Below are positions 33,980 to 43,029 of a stretch of DNA of 64,000 bases, piece by piece. Under the pieces are notes generated by a model. The model was not told where the DNA came from. It did not search any database and saw nothing but the letters and a program-made list of their open reading frames with translations. Numbering within the stretch: position 1 is the stretch's first letter; the number at the start of each line of letters is the position of its first letter. The stretch covers positions 1,178,001 to 1,242,000 of the forward strand of contig NZ_FUZA01000002.1 in the NCBI RefSeq assembly GCF_900167945.1, written 5' to 3'. The DNA is from Dyadobacter psychrophilus (GTDB lineage Bacteria > Bacteroidota > Bacteroidia > Cytophagales > Spirosomataceae). The position numbers and the translations under genes are program-made.

Positions 33980-35290
33980 ATGAAATTTTTTCGATTCCTA
34001 TTACTCTTACCTTTTCTTTCATTCGGCTGCAATGGTGCGGAGGATGATAAACAAAATATTGATTCTAAACCAATTGAAGAAGTCAAGTATGATGAGACCG
34101 GCGTTCTTTTCAAAAGTTATAAAGGTCTTGTAATGGCTGGTTACCAGGGCTGGTTTAGTGCTGAGGGCGATGGAGCGGGCCGTGGCTGGCATCATTACCA
34201 GAAGGGCGGGAAATTTGAGCCGGGTGCAACTTCCATTGACTTCTGGCCTGACGTTTCTGATTATTCCAAAACCTATAAAACGGCTTTTAAGTACAAAACT
34301 GGCGAGACTGCGCCAGTTTACAGCCCGTATGACGAGGAAAGTGTGGATCTGCATTTCAAATGGATGAAGGAGCACGGCATTGATGGCGTTTATATGCAGC
34401 GTTTTGTTGGAGAAGTGAAAGGGGAAAGTGGCAAGAGGCATTTCAATAAAGTGCTTGCCAATGCATTGAAAGCGTCCAAAAAATATGGCAGGGCGATCAG
34501 TATAATGTACGATTTGAGTGGATCATCTTCTGCGGATATGGACTTCATCGTCAAAGATTGGGAAGAGTTGCAGAGCACTTTCAAGCTTTTTGATAACACG
34601 GAAAACCCGCAGTATCTGCGTCATAACGGCCGCCCTTTGCTTGCGATCTGGGGTGTGGGTTTCAACGACGGTCGCAAATACACCATTGCCGACATTCAAA
34701 AGCTGATAGAAAAAGTGAAAGGGCCAACAAAAAAGGCCTCCATCTTGCTGGGCGTGCCTTACTACTGGCGGAGCCTCGGGAAGGACACGGAAAATTCGAC
34801 ATTACTACACACAGTTGTCAAAAGTGTCGATGTGGTGATGCCCTGGGCGGTTGGACGTTATAATGCTTCCACTTATACGAGCGTTGCGGGACCTAATTTG
34901 CCTGCCGACATTGCGTGGTGTAAAGCGAATAATCTGGATTACGCGCCGCTTGTTTTTCCAGGTTTTAGCTGGGGTAATTTAAAGAATGATAAGTCACTTT
35001 ACAATCAGATTCCGCGCGGAAAGGGCGATTTTTTATGGCAACAGATCGCAGGTGCCAGGCTCTCGGGCGCGGAAGCATTGTATGTGGCGATGTTTGACGA
35101 GGTGGACGAAGGCACTGCTATTTTCAAATGCAGGCGTGAAGGGGAACTGCCCGAAAACGCCGACGGAAAGTTTGTTGGCATCGAGCCTGAACTCAAAACG
35201 GATCATTATCTCTGGCTCACCGGGCAAGGCGCCAAATGGTTTCACGGGGAATCGGGATTCAGCGCTAAGAAACCTGAAAGACCTCTTTAA
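33980..35290 (+). CDS. Glycoside hydrolase family 71/99-like lipoprotein
   Basis: A 436-residue enzyme with a lipobox near Cys17 (LPFLSFGC). Its opening VMAGYQGWFSAEGDGAGRGWHHYQKG and later YSPYDEESVDLHFKWMKEHGIDGVYMQRFVGEV match the GH71/99-like (alpha-mannan/alpha-glucan-active) proteins found in Bacteroidota loci; GH99 enzymes are endo-alpha-mannosidases. LLGVPYYWRSLG, VMPWAVGRY, PLVFPGFSWGNLK and EALYVAMFDEVDEGTAIFK line the barrel. It would degrade the polysaccharide imported by SusCD. It lies 60 bp after DUF3823. Confidence 0.82.
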   Translation: MKFFRFLLLLPFLSFGCNGAEDDKQNIDSKPIEEVKYDETGVLFKSYKGLVMAGYQGWFSAEGDGAGRGWHHYQKGGKFEPGATSIDFWPDVSDYSKTYKTAFKYKTGETAPVYSPYDEESVDLHFKWMKEHGIDGVYMQRFVGEVKGESGKRHFNKVLANALKASKKYGRAISIMYDLSGSSSADMDFIVKDWEELQSTFKLFDNTENPQYLRHNGRPLLAIWGVGFNDGRKYTIADIQKLIEKVKGPTKKASILLGVPYYWRSLGKDTENSTLLHTVVKSVDVVMPWAVGRYNASTYTSVAGPNLPADIAWCKANNLDYAPLVFPGFSWGNLKNDKSLYNQIPRGKGDFLWQQIAGARLSGAEALYVAMFDEVDEGTAIFKCRREGELPENADGKFVGIEPELKTDHYLWLTGQGAKWFHGESGFSAKKPERPL

Positions 35291-35308
35291 GAGAATCAGA
35301 AATGGCTG

Positions 35309-37882
35309 TCAGGAATGCAGGACTTCCGGCATGTCTTTTTGAAACTCTTCCCCGTAAATCCGGCTGTATTCTCTGGCAAAATTCTCGAAAGTCGTTTTTG
35401 CCAGAGAATGCTTGCCCAAAAGCGCCAATGCCTTGCATTTGATGGTCATTGCTTCTTCGTTAACCGGATCAAAATAGAAGATATAATTGGCCACCTTAAT
35501 CATGAATTCAGGATCATCCGTAATTTTCACCGACGCTGCGTAACGCAAATAAGCGTCGACGATTTCATTGGAAATCTCCGATTTGAAACTGTCCAGCCAC
35601 TCATATTCGAGATCAGCCAGGAATGTTCCGCGTTTACTGATCTGCGACAAGTCTGCAATGTCCTGCCTGGAAAGCACGCGCTTATCTGAAACCAGTTTCA
35701 AATATTCCGCATAATCGACGTGAATTTGCTCATAATCAATGTTTACACGCCAATATCCGCTTTCCTTGGAGATATGGCAAAATTTCAATTTGTCCAAAAT
35801 TCCTTTCAGCTTCGCAATGTTAACCGCCCGGTTGTTCCGCGCGCTTTCCGACGATTTATCAAACCAAAGCAATTCCTTCAATTTCTCAGAACTAATCCCT
35901 TCCCGGCGAACGGAATGCAAAAGGATGACCAGAAACAGTTCTTTTAGTAAAGGCGTAAACAATCTGGTGATCTCAGTCCCTTGATCATCAAATAATTGCA
36001 GGTTACCAAACAGCATGACGCTGCTGTGAAGCGGAACTGGTTTTGTTTCAATGCTTTTTTCGGTAATGTCAATGATCGGGGAAGGGGAGAACGAAACTTC
36101 CGCAGCTGAGATTTTTTCAGCCGGAACCGGAATAACCTCTTGCGCCGCATCAGCCGGTTTGCGGCGTTTGTAAAAATAAAACCCGAGAACAACGGCCAGT
36201 AAAGCTCCAACAATCCAAAGCACATTTCCCGACTTTGCGGAAGCCTGGGCAACGGCCGGGACCGTTTCCAATGGCGGCGAGAAAAGGGAATAAATAGAAA
36301 CTTTGGTTTGGTTTTTGTCCGTCCTGAAAAGGGTGACAGCCACAAACCTGCCGGTTGACTCATCAAAGAAAAGGTCTGCAAATGATTCTGTATCAATAAA
36401 TTCAAATGGAATTTTGGAGCCAACGACCTTATACTCCGGCCTGGATAGTGAGCCGGTGATGAGCTGTAATGCAGAATTGAACTTATCTTTTGGGAAAATT
36501 AGCGCATAGTAAGCGCCTTCCTTCTCCCTGACGATCATTGAATTGGCAAAAACAAAATCTTCCTGCGGAATTTTGAGGTCATATATTTTTCTGAAAGAAC
36601 CTGTTTTGGTGTTGAAATAGATAAGGTCATACCAGTTTCTCGGATTCAGGATCTGCCTGCCGGTGACGCTTCCATAACCGCCCATAATGTATGCGCCGCC
36701 GGTTGCCTCGCCCGCAGCTGCCAGATAACGCGGCGAGAAAGCACTGTCCTGTCCGCTTGTTTGCGACCATTTTTCGGTTCCCGGATGATATTTTTGGATG
36801 ATGTTCTTATATTCAAGATGTCCGTAACCGCCTAAAATATAGATTGTTGAGTCTGTTTTTGAATAAAATTTATTTGCGTGCAGGAAATGCGTTTTCAGTT
36901 CGGCGGTAACATTATTCTTGTTCCACTTGCCGCTTAATGTGTCAAAATAGGAAACCTGTTTTTCATTAATAAAAAGATTGTAGATCCGGTTTGAAGACTT
37001 TTCATAGAGCACTTGATTATCCATGAAAAGCGGCTGTTTCTGATGCGGAATCCGCTTAACCTGGTTATTTGAAATGCGGTGCGTCGTCAATGTATCGGTG
37101 CCAACAATGTATACGATCCCGGTTGTCTGATCACATGTAACGCGGGCAGGACCTTGCACTAAGAAACTTTGCAACGGTTGCCACTCGTAGTGCATTTTCT
37201 TGATCCATAGTGGGTTAGCAACTAGTCCGTCTGCGTTTTTAACAGTCCCGACTGCTTTCGTGCCACTCATTTCGTCGAGATTCCAGCGATATTTTTCTGC
37301 CCCGTTCTCAGCAATGGCGATGTTCCTGATCTTCATCGGCGGAACATCGGTTGTATTGAAATTTTTGTATTTATTGGCACCGAACAGAATCTTGAAGCAG
37401 CCATTTCTTTCCAATGCCACGGCCTGCTTAAACTGCTGCGATCCGCTGAAAACAGTGAGCGTTCCGGCATCCTTATCAAAGACCAGGCGCACCTTATTCC
37501 AGCTCTGATAAAGGGAAGTTTCGTCCATGTCAAAAGCGATTTTGGAGAATTTATCGCCTATAACAACTTTAAACCGGTCCTTATTAAGGGAAGAATTGTC
37601 GTAAAGAATGTCAATGTTCTTCTTGTCGTTTTCGATCAGTCTGACAATGTACCCGAAATAATTCTTTTTATGTTTCAGAAAGGAAACCTCGAACGAGAGC
37701 TCGAAGTTTTTGTCAAAACAAAGTGTCTTATCCGGCGAAAGATCCAGCCCTGTCCTTTTGTCCTGCACCGATTCAAAACTCTCAAAACCGAGGCCATACG
37801 ACTGCGCAAGGCACAAATTGATCATCCCATTGAAAAACTGGAATGCAAGCAGGATAAAAACGATCTTCAAACTTTTACACAT
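35309..37882 (-). CDS. Transmembrane one-component regulator: LamG-like, kelch repeats, winged helix
   Basis: An 857-residue protein with a rare layout. A signal peptide leads to a beta-rich LamG/concanavalin-like domain (KHKKNYFGYIVRLIE...TLTVFSGSQQF, about residues 25-200) and kelch-like propeller blades (TIYILGGYGHLEYKNIIQKYHPGTEKW, GGAYIMGGYGSVTGR). A transmembrane helix (LWIVGALLAVVLGFYFYKRRK, about 550-570) follows, then cytoplasmic LFGNLQLFDDQGTEITRLFTPLLKELFLVILL, a SARP/OmpR-like winged helix, and helices like BTAD. It could sense a ligand outside and bind DNA inside. It converges on the SusCD locus, leaving 18 bp between stops. Confidence 0.75.
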   Translation of the reverse strand: MCKSLKIVFILLAFQFFNGMINLCLAQSYGLGFESFESVQDKRTGLDLSPDKTLCFDKNFELSFEVSFLKHKKNYFGYIVRLIENDKKNIDILYDNSSLNKDRFKVVIGDKFSKIAFDMDETSLYQSWNKVRLVFDKDAGTLTVFSGSQQFKQAVALERNGCFKILFGANKYKNFNTTDVPPMKIRNIAIAENGAEKYRWNLDEMSGTKAVGTVKNADGLVANPLWIKKMHYEWQPLQSFLVQGPARVTCDQTTGIVYIVGTDTLTTHRISNNQVKRIPHQKQPLFMDNQVLYEKSSNRIYNLFINEKQVSYFDTLSGKWNKNNVTAELKTHFLHANKFYSKTDSTIYILGGYGHLEYKNIIQKYHPGTEKWSQTSGQDSAFSPRYLAAAGEATGGAYIMGGYGSVTGRQILNPRNWYDLIYFNTKTGSFRKIYDLKIPQEDFVFANSMIVREKEGAYYALIFPKDKFNSALQLITGSLSRPEYKVVGSKIPFEFIDTESFADLFFDESTGRFVAVTLFRTDKNQTKVSIYSLFSPPLETVPAVAQASAKSGNVLWIVGALLAVVLGFYFYKRRKPADAAQEVIPVPAEKISAAEVSFSPSPIIDITEKSIETKPVPLHSSVMLFGNLQLFDDQGTEITRLFTPLLKELFLVILLHSVRREGISSEKLKELLWFDKSSESARNNRAVNIAKLKGILDKLKFCHISKESGYWRVNIDYEQIHVDYAEYLKLVSDKRVLSRQDIADLSQISKRGTFLADLEYEWLDSFKSEISNEIVDAYLRYAASVKITDDPEFMIKVANYIFYFDPVNEEAMTIKCKALALLGKHSLAKTTFENFAREYSRIYGEEFQKDMPEVLHS

Positions 37883-38003
37883 ATTCAAACGACCACGATC
37901 TGGCAGGGTGCGCAATTAGTAAATATTAAGATTTTTTTGGCTTCATTTTACTTTATCCCTTATTTATTTGTTTCGCCAACAATTTGCAATACATTGATTA
38001 CAA

Positions 38004-38038
38004 GCAAAAAAGGCACCGGAATGATTTCCGATGCCTTT
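38004..38038 (-). terminator. Intrinsic terminator of the LolA-like gene
   Basis: Arms AAAGGCATCGGAA and TTCCGGTGCCTTT (minus strand) pair over 13 bp with one mismatch around a 4-nt loop, followed by further Ts. It lies 22 bp past the stop at 38060. Confidence 0.75.
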
Positions 38039-38059
38039 AAGGGATGCAAAAGCGTTCCG

Positions 38060-38776
38060 CTATTTCACGGGCTTCTTAAAAATCGACGAGTCAACGGGTG
38101 TATTTACAGATACTTTGCTCGTAATGAACGACATAGTGCCCATTTGCGCATTGGTAATGTCCATTGTATTTGGAAATTTAACACCTTCCACCTCTTTATA
38201 ATCCGAAAGGTCAATTTCGCCGCTCTGGCCATTCATGTCCACTTTTACCCTGCTTACCAGGTAAGTTTCAGCGTCCAGATATTCATCCATTGTTGTTCCT
38301 TCTTTCGAAGTCACTTTCAAATGGTAAACGTCTTTTTTGTCAAGTTTTTCTTTGCCAACGAGCTCTACTTTGTTGCCCTTTTCCTTGTAATTAACAAGCC
38401 CTCCAAATGGATCCAGAGATGCGATTTGCTGTTTTAGCTGATCGGCGGGCATGTCCTCAGGCTCTCCCGTGCCACCCATTTGCGTAGGACGGATCATCCA
38501 GCCTTTCGAATCGTCCACCACCTGGACCATTGAATTTCCCATAATGGTAGATTCGTTACGAAGCGATTTTCCAACAACGAGAACCGTTTTGGTTGGAATT
38601 TCCATGCCTTGCACGGCCAGCGAGCGCTCAGTAATGACTGTATTAACCGCCTTGATTTTATCCATACCGCCCAAAGCAGTCACATGTTTGTCCACGATTT
38701 CGTCGACCGTTTGCGCATAAGAGCCTGCCGAGATCAAAGCCGCTGCAAAAGCGACGAACATTTTGGTTGTTTTCAT
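38060..38776 (-). CDS. Outer-membrane lipoprotein-sorting (LolA-like) protein
   Basis: A 238-residue exported protein with a signal peptide (MKTTKMFVAFAAALISAGSYA). The MIRPTQMGGTGEP, EYLDAETYLVSRVKVDMNGQSGEIDLSDYKEVEGVKFPNTMDI and SSIFKKP segments are those of the LolA/LolB-like fold family annotated as outer-membrane lipoprotein-sorting protein in Bacteroidota. A real role in lipoprotein sorting is not shown for this group. It follows the TonB receptor by 59 bp on the same strand and is probably cotranscribed. Confidence 0.82.
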   Translation of the reverse strand: MKTTKMFVAFAAALISAGSYAQTVDEIVDKHVTALGGMDKIKAVNTVITERSLAVQGMEIPTKTVLVVGKSLRNESTIMGNSMVQVVDDSKGWMIRPTQMGGTGEPEDMPADQLKQQIASLDPFGGLVNYKEKGNKVELVGKEKLDKKDVYHLKVTSKEGTTMDEYLDAETYLVSRVKVDMNGQSGEIDLSDYKEVEGVKFPNTMDITNAQMGTMSFITSKVSVNTPVDSSIFKKPVK

Positions 38777-38835
38777 ACGTAGGTTTATTTGGAGTTAAGT
38801 TAGTTTGTTTTTTTAAAGCATTGATTGTGAATTTA

Positions 38836-41388
38836 CTACCGAGGTGCATTGCCACCGCCAGCAGGAGCTGGGCCCGACTGTCCACCACCTTCGCTCTTCA
38901 CGTCGTCGTTGTTGACAGACTTGGCCTTGCGCTTCGGCGCGTCCATTGTCATTTTTCCAATCTTGTAAGTAAATGTTAGCCTTACACCGCGATTATACAT
39001 GAAAATGTCGTTAACCTGGTTGAAATCCGGAGACGTCAGTTCTGTGTGCATTTTGAAACGTCTGCTCAGGAAGTTTTCTGCGGCCAGTCCCAAACTCGCT
39101 TTTTTGTCGGCAAATTCTTTTTTCACACCCACCGTATAAAACCCGAACCCACCCTGATGCCCCTGCAACTGAACCTGATTTCCCTGCATAAAACCGAAAG
39201 CCTGAGCTCCCCAGCCATTTTTGAATGTCGCCTGCGAGAACAAACCGCCGCTCACCACAAAACCTGAGTTATCCAATGTTCTTGAAACACCTTTTTCCAG
39301 GGTCTGGCCCGTTAATGTAGTGTAAAATATGTTTGAGAAAATCCCAAAACTGATTTTCGAAGTCGCGGCTACATTCGCAAAAAGGTTGACGCCATACGCG
39401 TGCTGCTTGCCAATGTTCTCGTAAGTGGTAATGATCGAGCCGGCGAGAGTGTCCGATGGCTGGCGCACTTGCGTGATCGCATTATTGGTCACCCGGCCAA
39501 AAAAAGTTGCGTTAATGAATGTCTTTTTAATGTTCTTACTCACTCCTAATTCAAAGTTGTTGGTTAGCTCCGGTCTCAGTTCAGGGTTACCAATGGTAAT
39601 GTTCTGAGGGTTGGCAGAGTTGAAGTTAGGGTTCAGCTGCTGCAATCCAGGACGCTGGATCCTGCGGTTATAACCTAGTTTTAAAGTTGTTCCTTTGAAT
39701 GTTTTGGAAGCATTTACACTCGGCACAAGCACACCGTAATTACCCACGCCAACCGTTCCTTCATTGGTGCTGGCATCAATAAAGGTATGCTCATAACGCA
39801 AACCGCCTTTGAAAGTGTAGCGTTTTTTGGTTGTATATGTGTAAGATGTGTAACCGGCTGCAATGTTTTGGTGATAAGTCAAATCGCCCGCCGGCTGGTC
39901 TAGCTCAGGGCGGAAGTCGCCGGTTGGTTCGGCGATCAGGAAGTTATAGGCGCTGGTAACCTCCCTGAAAATGGCTTTTCCTCCAAATTCAAGCATCTGA
40001 TTCTTCTTGATAGGAGTTTGATAATCAGACTGTAATGTAAATTCCTGGTTAATGCTCTTATTCAAATTGCGTTGGCGGCTGATCAGCTCGTTGCCGCCAT
40101 TCAAAATATCTGCATCAAAATCGTTGGTCAGGTCATTGCGGCTGTAAAGTGTGGAAATGCTCCATTCCTGTTGTGGTTTGAATGTATGCAGATAATCAAT
40201 GTTGGCATCAATAGTCCCGGAAAGGTTTTTGGCATCCACATTACGGGCAGAATTAAAGTCCGTTTCCCCCGTTTTCATAATGCGTGTGATCAGATCCTGC
40301 TGGCTGCGAAAGTTACGTACGCCATAGCGAACGCCTGCCGTAATGCTCTGATTTTTAGCCAGGTCATAATCAAAACCAAGGTTGTAGTTACCGAATAACC
40401 CACGGCTCGATCCATCGCCTGTCTGGCGGGTAACCGTCGAAACATCGTTCACAATGCTCGTTTGTTCCAGGGTTGTTTTTGTGATGGTGTTATACATGCC
40501 GCGTCCAAAACCACCGATCGTGAAACCGGCCTTTCCTTTGCGGTAACCACCATTTAAAGAAAGAATAGAACCGCGGTTTCCTATACCGGAATCTACATTC
40601 AGGTTCAACCCCTGCAAGCTGTTTTTCTTGGTGATAATGTTAATGATCCCGCCGGAACCTTCCGCATCGTATTTGGCAGAAGGACTGGTGATCACTTCAA
40701 CCGACTTGATCTGATCGGCCGGAATCTGCTTCAATGCATCCGCAACGCTGTTTGCAATGATCGTACTGGGTTTATTGTTCACCAATACGCGAATGTTCTG
40801 ACTTCCGCGTAAAGAAACGTTACCATCGAGATCGACCGTCAAGAGCGGCACTTTTCTCAAAATATCCGTCGCGTCGCCGCCTTTTGCGGTAATGTCTTTT
40901 TCTGCATTATAAACAAGTCTGTCTACTTTTTCTTCGATCAAAGCAGCTTGTCCGGTAACGGTGACTTCATTCAATGTTTTGGTATTCGACGACAAATTGA
41001 TCACGCCCAGATCCAGCTCCTGGCCTTTGCCGATTGTAATGTTGTCTATTGTTTTATTCACAAATCCGATGAACGAGATCAGGACTTTATATTCGCCTGC
41101 CGCGAGTTTGGATAGCGTGAATTTACCTTTTTCATCCGCCACAGTTCCGTCAACAGCCTGACCACTTGTCTTGCTGTAAAGTGCTATGCTGGCAAATTCG
41201 ATGCCTTTTGCAGAAGACGAGTCCACGATGGAACCGGATAGTTTTGAGTTTCCTTTTGGCGTCTGGTCACCTGCAGTTCCGGGGAGCGCCTTGGGCTGGG
41301 AGGTTCCGCCGGCACCTGGAAATTGTGCAATTGCAGGGGAAACGAGCGTGGCCAGAATGATGAATGAGGAAAGAAGAAGTTTTATCAT
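38836..41388 (-). CDS. TonB-dependent outer-membrane beta-barrel receptor (OMP_b-brl_3 type)
   Basis: An 850-residue receptor. It has a signal peptide (MIKLLLSSFIILATLVSPAIA), a carboxypeptidase-like domain (KLSGSIVDSSSAKGIEFASIALYSKTSG), VTVTGQAALIEEKVDRLVYNAEKDITAKGGDATDILRKVP, a plug (NISVLVNN-like NIRVLVNNKPSTIIA) and a barrel of the OMP_b-brl_3 class. The C-terminus is unusual: after the barrel come a lysine-rich linker and a Gly/Pro/Ala-rich tail (GGGQSGPAPAGGGNAPR). This non-SusC class often imports peptides or metal chelates; ligand unknown. Confidence 0.9.
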   Translation of the reverse strand: MIKLLLSSFIILATLVSPAIAQFPGAGGTSQPKALPGTAGDQTPKGNSKLSGSIVDSSSAKGIEFASIALYSKTSGQAVDGTVADEKGKFTLSKLAAGEYKVLISFIGFVNKTIDNITIGKGQELDLGVINLSSNTKTLNEVTVTGQAALIEEKVDRLVYNAEKDITAKGGDATDILRKVPLLTVDLDGNVSLRGSQNIRVLVNNKPSTIIANSVADALKQIPADQIKSVEVITSPSAKYDAEGSGGIINIITKKNSLQGLNLNVDSGIGNRGSILSLNGGYRKGKAGFTIGGFGRGMYNTITKTTLEQTSIVNDVSTVTRQTGDGSSRGLFGNYNLGFDYDLAKNQSITAGVRYGVRNFRSQQDLITRIMKTGETDFNSARNVDAKNLSGTIDANIDYLHTFKPQQEWSISTLYSRNDLTNDFDADILNGGNELISRQRNLNKSINQEFTLQSDYQTPIKKNQMLEFGGKAIFREVTSAYNFLIAEPTGDFRPELDQPAGDLTYHQNIAAGYTSYTYTTKKRYTFKGGLRYEHTFIDASTNEGTVGVGNYGVLVPSVNASKTFKGTTLKLGYNRRIQRPGLQQLNPNFNSANPQNITIGNPELRPELTNNFELGVSKNIKKTFINATFFGRVTNNAITQVRQPSDTLAGSIITTYENIGKQHAYGVNLFANVAATSKISFGIFSNIFYTTLTGQTLEKGVSRTLDNSGFVVSGGLFSQATFKNGWGAQAFGFMQGNQVQLQGHQGGFGFYTVGVKKEFADKKASLGLAAENFLSRRFKMHTELTSPDFNQVNDIFMYNRGVRLTFTYKIGKMTMDAPKRKAKSVNNDDVKSEGGGQSGPAPAGGGNAPR

Positions 41389-41530
41389 TGTTATGGGATT
41401 GTATTTTCACCATAAAAATGCAACGGAATAAAAAAACCTTATAGTAATTTATGATAAAGGCTTGATTAAACGGGATGGATGAAGCATTGGCGCAGATGGG
41501 TGCGGGCGACCGGTCTGAGCGGCCCACATT

Positions 41531-42379
41531 TCATTCTGCCAGATCTTTATAATCGATCAACGCTATCTTCTTCGCCTTGATGGCCGCTTTCACCTTCTCG
41601 CTTGTAAAAAGATCGGTCACGCCCTGGCGGTCTGCCGCCACATCTTCATAGCCGATATGATGGATTGCCTGTAATTCCGCATCATTGAGTCCGGGATGAT
41701 CCACAAACATATAAGTTTTGCCGGGCTGGAGTTTGTCCAGCATTTTGATGAAGCTTTCTACTTTTTCCCCGGAAGTCTTGTGCGGACCTTCATAGCCTAT
41801 ATAGCTCACATTGGCTGGTTCGGGATCAATAGGGATTTTGTATTCTTTCGCCAACTTTTTGGTCAATGCTTTCACCTCTTCCGAAATGCCGGTGCAACCC
41901 ATATGCGACGAAAAATGAGAGATAGTTGGGAGCTTTTTCAAAGCCAGTTCAATCTGCGCCCTGAATTCTTTTTCAACATCTTCGATCTTCCAGCTATTTT
42001 CCATGATTGCGCGTTTGGGATAATTTTTATTAGCCCGGACCATGGGATAAAAATAACCGTCTTCATCGCAAAGGCTCGGGCAATCCGAAACCGGTCTCCA
42101 TTTCACATTATCCCATTCGCTGGTGAGCGCGAGGTGGATGCCGATGTCGGCGCCCGGGTTGTCTTTCAGCATTTGAACAGCTTCCGGAAACCAGGGCGAA
42201 GGCACGATCACTTCGATAGAGGTTTGAAAACCTTCTTTGAAACATTTCAAAAGCGCCAGGTTGCCTGAATGCGAATAACCCATATCATCACCACGAACAA
42301 TCAGTCGTGGCGCTTTCTGCTGTGCCTCGCATATCAGCGCGAAAAAGAACAGGGAAATCAAAAGGAAAATTTGTTTCAT
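41531..42379 (-). CDS. ChbG/HpnK-type (YdjC) deacetylase, exported
   Basis: A 282-residue carbohydrate deacetylase with a signal peptide (MKQIFLLISLFFFALICEA). The metal site is seen as RLIVRGDDMGYSHSGNLALLKC (Asp-Asp) and VPSPWFPEAVQMLKDNPGADIGIHLALTSEWDNVKWRPVS (His). Later SHFSSHMGCTG gives further ligands. This matches the YdjC/ChbG family that removes N-acetyl groups from chito-oligosaccharides or related sugars, here in the periplasm. It is followed by the molybdopterin-domain gene upstream, with 24 bp between them. Confidence 0.85.
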   Translation of the reverse strand: MKQIFLLISLFFFALICEAQQKAPRLIVRGDDMGYSHSGNLALLKCFKEGFQTSIEVIVPSPWFPEAVQMLKDNPGADIGIHLALTSEWDNVKWRPVSDCPSLCDEDGYFYPMVRANKNYPKRAIMENSWKIEDVEKEFRAQIELALKKLPTISHFSSHMGCTGISEEVKALTKKLAKEYKIPIDPEPANVSYIGYEGPHKTSGEKVESFIKMLDKLQPGKTYMFVDHPGLNDAELQAIHHIGYEDVAADRQGVTDLFTSEKVKAAIKAKKIALIDYKDLAE

Positions 42380-42403
42380 GGGCTTACCAGCAGGCAGTTA
42401 CGT

Positions 42404-42913
42404 CTATTTAGCAAACATAACTTTTATTGACCGGACTTCCCGCGTCCATCGCGCTTGTTTTTTATCATTCGGAACAATAATCCGGAACGGCCCTTCACCA
42501 TCGGGCAAAGGCTGGCCGTCCTTCTCAATCGCGACCAGGATTACCTGATCAGTAAATTCCGGGTCAATCTCCGGCAATGCATAAACCACCTCATAACCAT
42601 CAGCCGCAGTCACGAACACGAATTTGGCTAGATTTTCGCCGCGGAGTTTCGCACCCGTTGTCACACCGGCCTTTTCCAAAATCGCAATCAGCGGCGCGCC
42701 TTTAAACTCATGTTCCTTATTGTCGCGATCCCTTACTTTATACGTTACCGATTTGAATCCCATGAAATCCTCCTTTTTGAGTTCCAAAGGCGTTGCTACT
42801 TCGCCCATGATGGATAATGTAGCCACATTCTGCGCTTTGACAGTAAGGGTTGCTGCGAGCATCAACGTCGTTGTAAAGTAGAATGATAGCAATAAGGTCC
42901 TATTTTTTAGCAT
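42404..42913 (-). CDS. Small exported molybdopterin-dependent oxidoreductase-domain protein
   Basis: A 169-residue exported protein (start MLKNRTLLLSFYFTTTLMLA) with a sulfite-oxidase Moco-type fold: LKKEDFMGFKSVTYKVRDRDNKEHEFKGAPLIAILEKAGV, FVFVTAADGYEVVYALPEIDPEF and GPFRIIVPNDKKQARWTREVRSI. These match the oxidoreductase molybdopterin-binding domain, but it is only about a third of a full enzyme and lacks the obvious cysteine ligand. It may bind a cofactor without turnover. In-frame ATGs at 42925 and 42940 are alternative starts. Confidence 0.75.
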   Translation of the reverse strand: MLKNRTLLLSFYFTTTLMLAATLTVKAQNVATLSIMGEVATPLELKKEDFMGFKSVTYKVRDRDNKEHEFKGAPLIAILEKAGVTTGAKLRGENLAKFVFVTAADGYEVVYALPEIDPEFTDQVILVAIEKDGQPLPDGEGPFRIIVPNDKKQARWTREVRSIKVMFAK

Positions 42914-43029
42914 GTTATGGTTCATTAAAGGTGCAGACAAAATAAATGTTCGATATGTATCAACGGCTATATCGCAAATATAGGAATTGGAAAAACATTT
43001 AGGACAAAACTTTGAATCATAAGTGGAAA

